Positions 30,375 to 44,500 of a DNA stretch of 64,000 nt are shown one piece after another. The stretch's first letter is position 1, and each line of letters starts with the position of its first letter. Under the pieces are notes generated by a model. It was not told where the DNA came from. It did not search any database and saw only the letters and a list, made by a program, of their open reading frames with translations. The DNA lies in NCBI GenBank assembly GCA_037954235.1, contig JBBMOA010000001.1, positions 34,643,574 to 34,707,573 of the forward strand. The letters run 5' to 3'. Origin of the DNA: Aulostomus chinensis (Eukaryota > Chordata > Actinopteri > Syngnathiformes > Aulostomidae). Made by a program: the position numbers and the translations under genes.

Positions 30375-33300
30375 CTACGAACCTCAAAATAATGCGACAG
30401 TGATGTCAGAAGAATTGATAATTATCTCAAAATGATGCTAACTGTAATGTAGTGAAAGTTTCGAATAACCTCAAAGTGATGCTGACAGTCATGTGGTTTG
30501 AGTTGCGAGTAACCTAAAAATGATGCTGACAGTGATGTAGTAAGAGTTGCTAATAACCTCAAAATAATGCTACAGTGATGTAGTAAGAGTTGCTACGAAT
30601 CTCAAAATAATGCGACAGTGATGTCGGAAGAATTGCTAATGATCTCAAAATGATGCGACGGTGATGTCGTAAGAATTGCTTATCATCTCAAAAGGATGCT
30701 AACTGTAATGTTGTGAAAGTTTCGAATAACCTCAAAGTGATGCTGACAGTCATGTAGTAAGAGTTGCTACGAACCTCAAAATGATGCTGACAGTCATGTA
30801 GTATAAATTGCTAATGAACTCAAAATGATGTTAACAATGACGTAGTGATAGTTGATAAACTCAGTGAAGCTTACAGTAATGTAGTAAGTGTTTCGAAAAA
30901 CCTCAGAGTGATGCTGACAGTCATGTAGTAAGTGTTGCTAATGAACTCAAAATGATGCTAACAGTCATGTAGTGATGGTTACTAATAAACTCAGTGATGC
31001 TTACAGTAATGTACTCAGTGTTTCGAACAACCTCAAAGTGATGCTGACAGTCATGTAGTAAGAGTTGCTACGAACCTTAAAATAATGCAACAGTAACGTA
31101 TTAAGAGTTGCTACGAATATCAAAATAATGCGACAGTGATGTCAGAAGAATTGGTAATGATCTCAAAATGATGCGACAGTGATGTCGTAAGAATTGCTTA
31201 TCATCTCAAAAGGATGCTAACTGTAATGTAGTGAAAGTTTCGAATAACCTCAAAGTGATGCTGACAGTCATGCTGTTGGAGTTGAGAGTAACCTAAAAAT
31301 GATGCTGAATGTGATGTCTTAAGAACTGCTATTAAACTCAAAAAGATGCGAACAGTAACGTAGTGATAGTTGCTAATAAACTCAGTGATGCTTCCAGTAA
31401 TGTAGTAAGTGTTTCGAACAACCTCAAAGTGATGCTGACAGTCATGTAGTAAGAGTTGCTACAAACCTCAAAATAATGCTACAGTGATGTAGTAAGAGTT
31501 GCTACAAACCTCAAAATAATGCTACAGTGAAGTCGTAAGAATTGCTAATGAACTCAAAATGATGCTAACAGTAATGTAGTGAGAGTTGCTAATAAACTCA
31601 GTGATGCTGAAAGTAATGTAGTAAGTGTTTCGAACAACCTCAAAGTGATGCTGACAGTCATGTGGTTAGAGTTGCTACGAACCTCAAAATAATGCGACAG
31701 TGATGTCAGAAGAATTGATAATTATCTCAAAATGATGCTAACTGTAATGTAGTGAAAGTTTCGAATAACCTCAAAGTGATGCTGACAGTCATGTGGTTTG
31801 AGTTGCGAGTAACCTAAAAATGATGCTGACAGTGATGTAGTAAGAGTTGCTAATAACCTCAAAATAATGCTACAGTGATGTAGTAAGAGTTGCTACGAAT
31901 CTCAAAATAATGCGACAGTGATGTCGGAAGAATTGCTAATGATCTCAAAATGATGCGACGGTGATGTCGTAAGAATTGCTTATCATCTCAAAAGGATGCT
32001 AACTGTAATGTAGTGAAAGTTTCGAATAACCTCAAAGTGATGCTGACAGTCATGTAGTAAGAGTTGCTACGAACCTCAAAATGATGCTGACAGTCATGTA
32101 GTATAAATTGCTAATGAACTCAAAATGATGTTAACAATGACGTAGTGATAGTTGATAAACTCAGTGAAGCTTACAGTAATGTAGTAAGTGTTTCGAAAAA
32201 CCTCAGAGTGATGCTGACAGTCATGTAGTAAGAGTTGCTAATGAACTCAAAATGATGCTAACAGTCATGTAGTGATGGTTACTAATAAACTCAGTGATGC
32301 TTACAGTAATGTACTCAGTGTTTCGAACAACCTCAAAGTGATGCTGACAGTCATGTAGTAAGAGTTGCTACGAACCTTAAAATAATGCAACAGTAACGTA
32401 TTAAGAGTTGCTACGAATATCAAAATAATGCGACAGTGATGTCAGAAGAATTGGTAATGATCTCAAAATGATGCGACAGTGATGTCGTAAGAATTGCTTA
32501 TCATCTCAAAAGGATGCTAACTGTAATGTAGTGAAAGTTTCGAATAACCTCAAAGTGATGCTGACAGTCATGCTGTTGGAGTTGCAAGTAACCTAAAAAT
32601 GATGCTGACAGTGATGTCTTAAGAACTGCTATTAAACTCAAAAAGATGCGAACAGTAACGTAGTGATAGTTGCTAATAAACTCAGTGATGCTTCCAGTAA
32701 TGTAGTAAGTGTTTCGAACAACCTCAAAGTGATGCTGACAGTCATGTAGTAAGAGTTGCTACAAACCTCAAAATAATGCTACAGTGATGTAGTAAGAGTT
32801 GCTACAAACCTCAAAATAATGCTACAGTGATGTCTTAAGAATTGCTAATGAACTCAAAATGATGCTAACAGTAATGTAGTGAGAGTTGCTAATAAACTCA
32901 GTGATGCTGAAAGTAATGTAGTAAGTGTTTCGAACAACCTCAAAGTGATGCTGACAGTCATGTGGTTAGAGTTGCTACGAACCTTAAAATAATGCGACCG
33001 TGATGTCGGAAGAATTGCTAATCATCTCAAAATGATGCGACAGTGATGGAGTAAGAATTGCTAATGTTCTCAAAATGATGCTAACAGTAATGTAGTGAAA
33101 AATTCGAATAACCTCAAAGTAATGCTGAAAGTCATGTGGTTAGAGTTGCGAGTAACCTAAAAATGATGCTGACAGCGATGTCGTAAGAATTGCCATTAAC
33201 CTCAAAATGATGCTAACAGTAATGTAGTGATAGTTGCTAATAAACTCAGTGATGCTGACAGTAATGTAGTAAATGTTTCGAACAACCTCAAAGTGATGCT

Positions 33301-35200
33301 GACAGTAATGTAGTAAGAGTTGCTACGAATATCAAAATAATGCGACAGTGATGTCAGAAGAATTGATAATGATCTCAAAATGATGCTAACTGTAATTTAG
33401 TGAAAGTTTCGAATAACCTCAAAGTGATGCTGACAGTCATGTGGTTTGAGTTGCGAGTAACCTAAAAATGATGCTGAAAGTAATGTAGTTAGAGTTATTA
33501 ATAACCTCAAAATAATGCTACAGTGATGTAGTAAGAGTTGCTACGAATCTCAAAATAATGCGACAGTGATGTCGGAAGAATTGCTAATGATCTCAAAATG
33601 ATGCGACGGTGATGTCGTAAGAATTGCTTATCATCTCAAAAGGATGCTAACTGTAATGTAGTGAAAGTTTCGAATAACCTCAAAGTGATGCTGACAGTCA
33701 TGTAGTAAGAGTTGCTACGAACCTCAAAATGATGCTGACAGTCATGTAGTATAAATTGCTAATGAACTCAAAATGATGTTAACAATGACGTAGTGATAGT
33801 TGATAAACTCAGTGAAGCTTACAGTAATGTAGTAAGTGTTTCGAAAAACCTCAGAGTGATGCTGACAGTCATGTAGTAAGAGTTGCTAATGAACTCAAAA
33901 TGATGCTAACAGTCATGTAGTGATGGTTACTAATAAACTCAGTGATGCTTACAGTAATGTACTCAGTGTTTCGAACAACCTCAAAGTGATGCTGACAGTC
34001 ATGTAGTAAGAGTTGCTACGAACCTTAAAATAATGCAACAGTAACGTATTAAGAGTTGCTACGAATATCAAAATAATGCGACAGTGATGTCAGAAGAATT
34101 GGTAATGATCTCAAAATGATGCGACAGTGATGTCGTAAGAATTGCTTATCATCTCAAAAGGATGCTAACTGTAATGTAGTGAAAGTTTCGAATAACCTCA
34201 AAGTGATGCTGACAGTCATGCTGTTGGAGTTGCAAGTAACCTAAAAATGATGCTGACAGTGATGTCTTAAGAACTGCTATTAAACTCAAAAAGATGCGAA
34301 CAGTAACGTAGTGATAGTTGCTAATAAACTCAGTGATGCTTCCAGTAATGTAGTAAGTGTTTCGAACAACCTCAAAGTTATGCTGACAGTCATGTAGTAA
34401 GAGTTGCTACAAACCTCAAAATAATGCTACAGTGATGTAGTAAGAGTTGCTACAAACCTCAAAATAATGCTACAGTGATGTCTTAAGAATTGCTAATGAA
34501 CTCAAAATGATGCTAACAGTAATGTAGTGAGAGTTGCTAATGAACTCAGTGATGCTGAAAGTAATGTAGTAAGTGTTTCGAACAACCTCAAAGTGATGCT
34601 GACAGTCATGTGGTTAGAGTTGCTACGAACCTTAAAATAATGCGACCGTGATGTCGGAAGAATTGCTAATCATCTCAAAATGATGCGACAGTGATGGAGT
34701 AAGAATTGCTAATGTTCTCAAAATGATGCTAACAGTAATGTAGTGAAAAATTCGAATAACCTCAAAGTAATGCTGAAAGTCATGTGGTTAGAGTTGCGAG
34801 TAACCTAAAAATGATGCTGACAGCGATGTCGTAAGAATTGCCATTAACCTCAAAATGATGCTAACAGTAATGTAGTGATAGTTGCTAATAAACTCAGTGA
34901 TGCTGACAGTAATGTAGTAAATGTTTCGAACAACCTCAAAGTGATGCTGACAGTAATGTAGTAAGAGTTGCTACGAATATCAAAATAATGCGACAGTGAT
35001 GTCAGAAGAATTGATAATGATCTCAAAATGATGCTAACTGTAATTTAGTGAAAGTTTCGAATAACCTCAAAGTGATGCTGACAGTCATGTGGTTTGAGTT
35101 GCGAGTAACCTAAAAATGATGCTGAAAGTAATGTAGTTAGAGTTATTAATAACCTCAAAATAATGCTACAGTGATGTAGTAAGAGTTGCTCCGAACCTCA
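30375..35200. repeat. Higher-order repeat block, ~1.30 and ~1.65 kb units
   Basis: A marker string (tgatgtcagaagaattgata) occurs at 30401, 31701, 33349 and 34997, giving spacings of 1300, 1648 and 1648 bp, about 30 and 38 monomers. Sequence between successive markers is nearly identical over long stretches (for example 30461 and 31761). The longer unit has about 350 bp extra, close to eight monomers (about 32970-33340). Confidence 0.88.
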
Positions 35201-38200
35201 AAATAATGCGACAGTGATGTCGGAAGAATTGCTAATGATCTCAAAATGATGCGACAGTGATGTAGTAAGAATTGCGAATGTACTCAAAATGATGCGAATA
35301 GTAATGGAGTGAAAGTTTCGAATAACCTCAAAGTGATGCTGACAGTGATGTCATAAGAACTGCTATTAAACTCAAAAAGATGCTAACAGTAACGTAGTGA
35401 TAGTTGCTAATAAACTCAGTGATGCTTACAGTAATGTAGTAAGTGTTTCAAACAACCTCAAAGTGATGCTGACAGTCATGTAGTAAGAGTTGCTACAAAC
35501 CTCAAAATAATGCTACAGTGATGTCGTAAGAATTGCTAATGAACTCAAAATGATGCTAACAGTAATGTAGTGAGAGTTGCTAAAAAACTCAGTGATGCTG
35601 ACAGTAATGTAGTAACTGTTTCGAACAACCTCAAAGTGATGATGACAGTAATGTAGTAAGAGTTGCTACGAACCTTAAAATAATGCAACAATAATGTAGT
35701 AAGAGTTGCTACGAACCTCAAAATAATGTGACAGTGATGTCGCATGAATTTCTAATGAACTCAAAATGATGCTAACAATAATGGAGTGAAAGTTTCTAAT
35801 AACCTAAAAATGAAGCTGACAGTGATGTCGTAAGAAATACTATTAAACTCAAAATGATGCGAACAGTAGTGACAGTTGATAATAAACTCAGTGATGCTTA
35901 CAGTAATGTAGTAAGTGTTTTGAACTACCTCAGAGTGATGCTGACAGTCATGTAGTAAGAGTTGCAACGAACCTCAAAATAATGCCACAGTTATTTCGCA
36001 AGAATTGCTAATGAACTCAAAATGATGCGAAGAGTAATGTAGTGATAGCTGCTAATAAAATCAGTGATGCTTTCAGTAATGTACAAAGTGTTTCGAATAA
36101 CCTCAAAGTGAGGCTGACAGTCATGTGATTAAAGTTGCGAGTCACCTAAAAATGATGCTGACAGTATTGTAGTAAGAGTTGCTACGAAGCTAAAAATAAT
36201 GCGACAGTGATGTAGTAAGAATTGCTCATGAACTCAAAATGATGCTAACAGTAATGTAGTAATGGTTACTAATGAACTCAGTGATGCCTACAGTAATGTA
36301 GTAAGTGTTTCGAACAACCTCAAAGTGATGCTGACAGTCATGTAGTAAGAGTTACTACTCACCTCAAACTAACGCAAAAGTAATTTAGTAAGAGTTGATA
36401 CGAACCTCAAAAAAATGCGACAGTGATGTCGGAAGAATGGCAAATGATCTCAAAATGATGCTAACAGTAATGTAGTGAATGTTGCGAATAACCTAAAAAT
36501 GATGCTGACAGTACTGTAGTAAGAGTTGCTAATAACCTCAAAATAATGCTACAGTGATGTCGTAAGAATTGCTAATGATCTCAAAATGATGCTTACAGTA
36601 ATTTTGTGACAGTTGCAAATAAACTCAGTGATGCTGACCGTCATGTGGTTAGAGTTGCTACGAACCTTAAAATAATGCGACTGTAATGTCGGAAGAATTG
36701 ATAAACATCTAAAAATGATTCGACAGTGATGGAGTAAAAATTGCTTATGCACTCAAAATGATGCTAACAGTAATGTAGTGAAAGTTGAAAATATCCTCAA
36801 AGTGATGCTGACAGTCATGTAGTAAGAGTTGCTACGAACCTAAAAATAATGCCACAGTTATTTTGTAAGAATTGCTAATGAACTCAAAACGATGCTAACA
36901 GTAATGTAGTGATAGCTGCTAATAAAATCAGTGATGCTTTCAGTAATGTACTAAGTGTTTCGAACAACCTCAAAGTGAGGCTGATAGTCATGTGATTAAA
37001 GTTGCGAGTCACCTAAAAATGATGCTGACAGTAATGTAGTAAGAGTTGCTACGAAGCTCAAAATAATGCGACAGTGATGTCGGAAGAATTGGTATTGATC
37101 TCAAAATGATGCTAACAGTAATGTAGTGATAGTTGCTAATCAACTCAGTGATGCTGACAGTGATGTAGTAAGTGTTTCGAACAACCTCAAAGTGATGCTG
37201 ACAGTCATGTAGTGAGAGTTGCTACGAACCTCAAAATAATGCGACAGTGATGAAGGAAGAATTTCTATTGATCTCAAAATGATGTGACAGTGATGTCGTA
37301 AGAATTGCTAATGAACTCAAAATGATGCTAACAGTAATGGAGTGAAAGTTTCGAATGACCTCAAAGTGATGCTGACAGTCATGTGGTTCGAGATGCGAGT
37401 AACCTAAAAATGATGCTGACAGTGATGTAGTAAGAGCTGCTAATAACCTCAAAATAATGCTCCAGTGAGGTAGGATAAATTGTTAATTAACTCAAAAATG
37501 ATGCGAACAATAATGTAGTGAAAGTTTCGAATAACCTCAAAGTGATGCTGAGAGTAATGTGGAACATGTTTTGAATAACCTCAAAGTGATGCTGACAGTC
37601 CTGTAGTAAGTGTTGCTACAAACCTCAAAATAATGCGAAAGTAATGTAGTAAAAGTTGCTACGAACCTCAAAATATTGCGACAGTGATGTCGGAAGAATT
37701 GCTCATGAACTCAAGATGATGCTAACGGCAAAGTAGTGATAGTTGCTAAGAAACTCAGTGATGCTTACAGTAATGTAGTAAGAGTTTCGAACAACCTCAA
37801 AGTGATGCTGACAGTCATTTAGTAAGAGTTGCTAATTAACTCAATTCAATGCTACAGTGATGTCGGAAGAATTGCTCATAAACTCAAAATGATGCTAACA
37901 GTAATGTAGTGATAGTTGCTAATAAACTCAAAGTGATGCTGACACTCATGTACTAAGAGTTGCTACGAACCTCAATATAATGCAACAGTAATGAAGTAAA
38001 AGTTGCTACGAACCTCAAGATATTACGACAGTGATGTCAGAAGAATTGCTCATGAACTCAAAATGATGCTAACAGTAATGTAGTGATAGTTGCTAATCAA
38101 CTCAGTGATGCTGACAGTGACGTAGTAAGTGTTTTGAACAACCTCAAAGTGATGCTGACAGTCATGTAGTAAGAGTTGCTACGAACCTTAAAATAATGCA

Positions 38201-38514
38201 ACAATAATGTAGTAAGAGTTGCTACGAACCTCAAAATAATGTGACAGTGATGTCGGAAGAATTGCTAATGAACTCAAAATGATGCTAACAGTAATGGAGT
38301 GAACGTTTCGAATAACCTCAAAGTGATGCTGACAGTCATGTAGAAAGAGTTGCTATGAACCTCAAAATATTGCGACAGTGATGTCAGAAGAATTGCTAAA
38401 GATCTCAAAATGATGCGACAGTGATGTAGTAAGAATTGCTAATGAACTCAAAATGATGCTAACAGATATGGAGTGAAAGTTTCGAGTAACCTCAAAGTGA
38501 TGCTGACAGTCCTG

Positions 38515-41500
38515 TAGTAAGTGTTGCTTCGAACAACCTAAAGGTGATGCTGACAGTCATTTAGTAAGAGTTGCTATTGAACTCAATTCAATGCTACAGT
38601 GATGTCGTGGGAATTGCTCATAAACTCAAAATGATGCTAACAGTAATGTAGTGATAGTTGCTAATAAACTCAAAGTGATGCTGACAGTAATGTAGTAAGA
38701 GTTGCTAGGAACCTTAAAATAATGCAAAAATAATGTAGTAAGAGTTGCTACGAACCTCAAAATATTGCGGCAGAGATGTCAGAAGAATTGCTGATGATCT
38801 CAAAATGATGCGACAGTGATTTAGTAATAATTGCTAATGAACTCAAAATGATGCTAATAGTAATGGAGTGAACGTTTAGAATAACCTCAAAGTGATGCTG
38901 ACAGTCATGTAGTAAGAGTTGCTACGAACCTCAAAATAATGCGACAGTGATGTCGGAAGAAATGCTAATGAACTCAAGATTATGCTAACAGTAATGTAGA
39001 GATAGTTGCTAAGAAACTCAGTGATTTTTACAGTAATGTAGTAAGAGTTTCGAAAAACCTCAAAGTGATACTGACAGTCATTTAGTAAGAGTTGCTAATG
39101 AACTCAATTTAATGCTAAAGTGATGTCGTGAGAATTGCTCATAAACTCAAAATGATGCTAACAGTAATTTAGTGATAGTTGCTAATAAACTCAAAGTGAT
39201 GCTGACAGTAATGTAGTAAGAGTTTCTACGAACCTTAAAATAATGCAAAGATAATGTAGTAAGAGTTGCTACGAATCTCAAAATAATGCGACAGTGATGT
39301 CAGAAGAATTGCTCATGAACTCAAAATGATGCTAACAGTAATGTAGTGATAGTTGCGAATCACCTCAGTGATGCTGACAGTGATGTAGTAAGTGTTTTGA
39401 AGAACCTCAAAGTGATGCTGACAGTCATGTAGTAAGAGTTGCTACGAACCTTAAATTAATGCAACAATAATGTAGTAAGAGTTGCTACAAACCTCAAAAT
39501 AATGTGACAGTGATGTCAGAAGAAATGCTAATGACCTCAAAATGATGCGACAGTGATGTAGTAAAAATTGCTAATGAACTCAAAATGATGCTAACAGCAA
39601 TGGAGTGAAACTTTCGAATAACCTCAAAGTGATGCTTACAGTCATGAAGTAAGTGTTGCTATGAACCTCAAAATAATGCGACAGTAATGTAGTAAAAGTT
39701 GCTACGAACCTCAAAAAATTGCGACATTGATGTCGGAAGAATTGCTAATGAACTCAAAATGATGCTAACAGTAATGTAGTGATAGTTGCTAATCAATTCA
39801 GTGATGCTTACAGTAATGTAGGAAGTGTTTCGAATAACCTCAAAGTGATGCTGACAGTCATGTACTAAGAGTTTCGAATAACCTCAAAGTGATGGTGAAA
39901 GTGATGTAGTAAGAGTTGCTACGAACCTTAAAATAATGCAACAATAATGTAGTAAGAGTTGCGACGAAACTCTAAATAATGTGACAGTGATGTCGGAAGA
40001 ATTGCTAATGATCTCAAAATGATGCGACAGTGATTTAGAAAGAATTGCTAATGAACTCAAAATGATGCTAACAGTAATGGAGTGAACGTTTCGAATAACC
40101 TCAAAGTGATGCTGACAGTCATGTACTAAGAGTTGCTACGAACCTCAAAATAATGCGACAGTGATGTCGGAAGAATTGCTAATGAACTCAAAATGATGCT
40201 AACAGTAATGTAGTGATAGTTGCTAATCAAGTCAGTGATGCTTACAGTAATGTACTAAGTGTTTCGAATAACCTCAAAGTGATGCTGACAGTCATGTAGT
40301 AAGAGTTGCTAGGAACCTTAAAATAATGCAACAATAATGTAGTAAGAGTTGCTTCGAACCTCAAAATATTGCGGCAGTGATGTCAGAAGAATTGCTAATG
40401 ATCTCAAAATGATGCGACAGTGATTTAGTAAGAATTGCTAATGAACTCAAAATGATGCTAACAGTAATGGAGTGAACGTTTAGAATAACCTCAAATTGAT
40501 GCTGACAGTCATGTTCTAACAGTTGCTACGAACCTCAAAATAATGCGACAGTAATGTAGTAAAAGTTGCCACGAATCTCAAAATATTGCGACAGTGATGT
40601 CGGAAGATTTGCTAATGAACTCCAGATGATGCTAACAGTAATGGAGTGAAACTTTCGAAAAACCTCAAAGTGATGCTGACAGTCATGTAGTAAGAGTTGC
40701 TACGAACCTCAAAATAATGCGACAGTAATGTAGTAAAAGTTGCTACGAACCTCAAAATATTGCGACAGTGATGTCGGAAGAATTGCTAATGAACTCAAGA
40801 TGATGCTAAAAGTAATGGAGTGAAACTTTCGAAAAACCTCAAAGTGATGCTGACAGTCATGTAGTAAGAGTTGCTACGAACCTCAAAATAATGCGACAGT
40901 AATGTAGTAAAAGTTGCTACGAACCTCAAAATATTGCGAAAGTGATGTCGGAAGAATTGCTAATGAACTCAAGATTATGCTAACAGTAATGTAGTGATAG
41001 TTGCTAAGAAACTCAGTGATGCTTACAGTAATGTACTAAGAGTTTCGAACAACCTCAAAGTGATGCTGACAGTCATGCAGTAAGAGTTGCTAATGAACTC
41101 AATTTAATGCTAAAGTGATGTCGTGAGAATTGCTCAAAAACTCAAAATGATGCTAACAGTAATGTAGTGATAGTTGCTAATGAACTCAAGATGATGCTAA
41201 CAGTAATGTAGTGATAGTTGCTAATGAACTCAGTGATGCTGACAGTGATGTAGTAAGTGTTTCGAACAACCTCAAAGTGATGCTGACAGTCATGTAGTAA
41301 GAGTTGCTACGAACCTTAAACTAATGCAAAAATAATGTAGTAAGAGTTGCTACGAACCTCAAAATAATGTGACAGTGATGTCGGAAGAACTGCTAATGAT
41401 CTCAAAATGATGCGACAGTGATGGAGTAAGAATTGCTCATGAACTCAAAATGATGCTAACAGTAATGGAGTGAAACTTTCAAATAAACTCAAAGTGATGC

Positions 41501-44500
41501 TTACAGTCATGTAGTAAGTGTTGCTACGAACCTCAAAATAATGCTACAGTGATGTAGTAAGAGTTGCTACGAACCTCAAAATATTGCGACAGTGATGTCG
41601 GAAGAATTGCTAATGAACTTAAAATGATGCTAACAGTAATGTAGTGATAGTTGCTAAAAAACTCAGTGATGCTTAAAGTAATGTAGTAAGTGTTTCGAAT
41701 AACCTCAAAGTGATGCTGACAGTCATGGAGTAAGAGTTGCTATGAACCTCAAAAAATGCGACAGTGATGTCAGAAGAATTGCTAATGATCTCAAAATGAT
41801 GCTGACAGTCATGTAATAAGAGTTGCTACTAACCTCAAAATGATGCTAACAGTAATGTAGTGATAGTTGCTAATAAAGTCAAAGTGATGCTGACAGTAAT
41901 GTAGTAAGTGTTTCGAACAACCTCAAAGTGATTATGACAGTCATGTAGTAAGAGTTGCTACGAACCTTAAAATAATACAACAATAATGGAGTAAAAGTTG
42001 CTCCGAACCTCAAAATAATGTGACAGTGATGTCAGAAGAATTGCTAATGATCTCAAAATGATGCGACAGTGATGTAGTAAGTGTTGCTACGAACCTTAAA
42101 ATAATTCGACAGTGATTTTTGGAAGAATTGCTAATGATCTCAAAATGATGCGACAGTGATGTAGTAAGAATTGCTAATGAACTCAAAAGGGTGCTAACAG
42201 TAATGGAGTGAAAGTTTCGAATAACCTCAAAGTGATTCTGACAGACATGTGGTTTGAGTTGCGAGTAAATAAAAAATGATCCTGACAGTGATGTCGTAAG
42301 AATTACTATTGAACTCAAAACGATGCAAACAGTAATGTAGTGATAGTTGCTAATCAACTCAGTGATGCTTACAGTAATTTAGTAAGTGTTTCGAACAACC
42401 TCAAAATGATGCTGACAGTCATGTAGTAAGAGTTGCTACGAACCTCAAAATAATGCGACAGTAATGTCATAAAAGTTGCTACGAACCTCAAAATATTGCG
42501 ACAGTGATGTAGTAAGAATTGCTAATGAACTCGAAATGATGATAACAATTATGTAGTGATAGTTGCTAATCAACTCAGTGATGCTTACAGTAATGTACTA
42601 AGAGTTTCGAACAACCTCAAAGTGATGCTGACAGTCATGCAGTAAGAGTTGCTACGAACCTCAAAATAATGCGACAGTGATGTCAGAAGAATTGCTAATG
42701 ATCTCAAAATGATGCTACAGTGATTTAGTAAGAATTGCTAATGAACTCAAAATGATGCTAACAGTAACGGAGTGAACGTTTCGAATAACCTCAAAGTGAT
42801 GCTGACAGTCATGTAGTAAGAGTTGCTATTGAACTCAAAACGATGCTAACAGTAATGTAGTGATAGTTGCTATAAACTCAAGTGATGCTTACAGTAATGT
42901 AATAAGTGTTTCGAACAACCTCAAAGTGATGCTGAAAGTCATGCAGTAAGAGTTGCTACTAACCTCAATTTAATGCTACAGTGATGTCTTTAAATAGATA
43001 AAAAACTCAAAGTGATGCTGAATGTATTGTAGTAAGAGTTGCTACGAACCTTTAAATAATGCAACAGTAATGTAGTAAAAGTTGCTACGAACCTCAAAAT
43101 AATGCGACAGTGATGTCAGAAGAATTGCTAATTAACTAAAAATGATGCGACAGTGATGTAGTAAGAATTGCTAATGAACTCAAAATGATGCAAACAGTAA
43201 TGTAGTGATGGTTGCTCATCAACTCAGTGATGCTGACGGTAATGTAGTAAGAGTTGCTACGAACCTTAAAATAATGCGACAGTGATGTCAGAAGAATTGG
43301 TAATGATCTCAAACTGATGGGACAGTGATGTTGTAAGAATTGCTAATGAACTCAAAATGATGCTAAAAGTAATGTAGCGATAGTTGCTATAATCTCAGTG
43401 ACGCTTACAGTAATGTAGTAAGAGTTTCGAACAACCTCAAAGTGATGCTGTCATTTAGTAAGAGTTGCAAATGAACTGAATTTAATGCTACAGTGATGTC
43501 GTAAGAATTGCAAATGAACTCAAAATGATGCTAACAGTAATGTAGTGATAGTTGCTAATAAACTCAAAGTGATGCTGACAGTAATGTAGTTTGAGTTGCT
43601 GCGAACCTTAAAATAATGCAACAATAATGTAGTAAGAGTTGCTACGAACCTCAAAATAATGTGACAGTGACGTCAGAAGAATTGCTAATGATCTAATAAT
43701 GATGCTGACAGTCATGTAGTAAGTGTTGCTACGAACCTTAAAATAATGCGACAGTGATTTTTGGAAGAATTGCTAATGATCTCAAAATGATGCGACAGTG
43801 ATGTAGTAAGAATTGCTAATGAACTCAAAAGGGTGCTAACAGTAATGGAGTGAAAGTTTCGAATAACCTCAAAGTGATTCTGAAAGACATGTGGTTTGAG
43901 TTGCGAGTAAATAAAAAATGATGCTGACAGTGATGTCGTAAGAATTGCTCTTGAACTCAAAACGATGCTAACAGTAATGTAGTGATAGTGGCTAATCAAC
44001 TCAGTGATGCTTACAGTAATTTAGTAAGTGTTTCGAACAACCTCAAAATGATGCTGACAGTCATGTAGTAAGAGTTGCTACGAACCTCAAAATAATGCGA
44101 CAGTAGTGTCGTAAAAGTTGCTACGAACCTCAAAATATTGCAACAGTGATGTAATAAGAATTGCTAATGAACTCAAAATGATGATAACAGTAATGTAGTG
44201 ATAGTTGCTAATCAACTCAGTGATGCTTACAGTAATGTACTAAGAGTTTCGAACAACCTCAAAGTGATGCTGACAGTCATGCAGTAAGAGTTGCTACGAA
44301 CCTCAAAATAATGCGACAGTGATGTCAGAAGAATTGCTAATGATCTCAAAAAGATGCTACAGTGATTTAGTAAGAATTGCTAATGAACTCAAAATGATGC
44401 TAACAGTAACGGAGTGAACGTTTCGAATAACCTCAAAGTGATGCTGACAGTAATGTAGTAAGAGTTGCTACGAACCTCAAAATAATGTGACAGTGACGTC

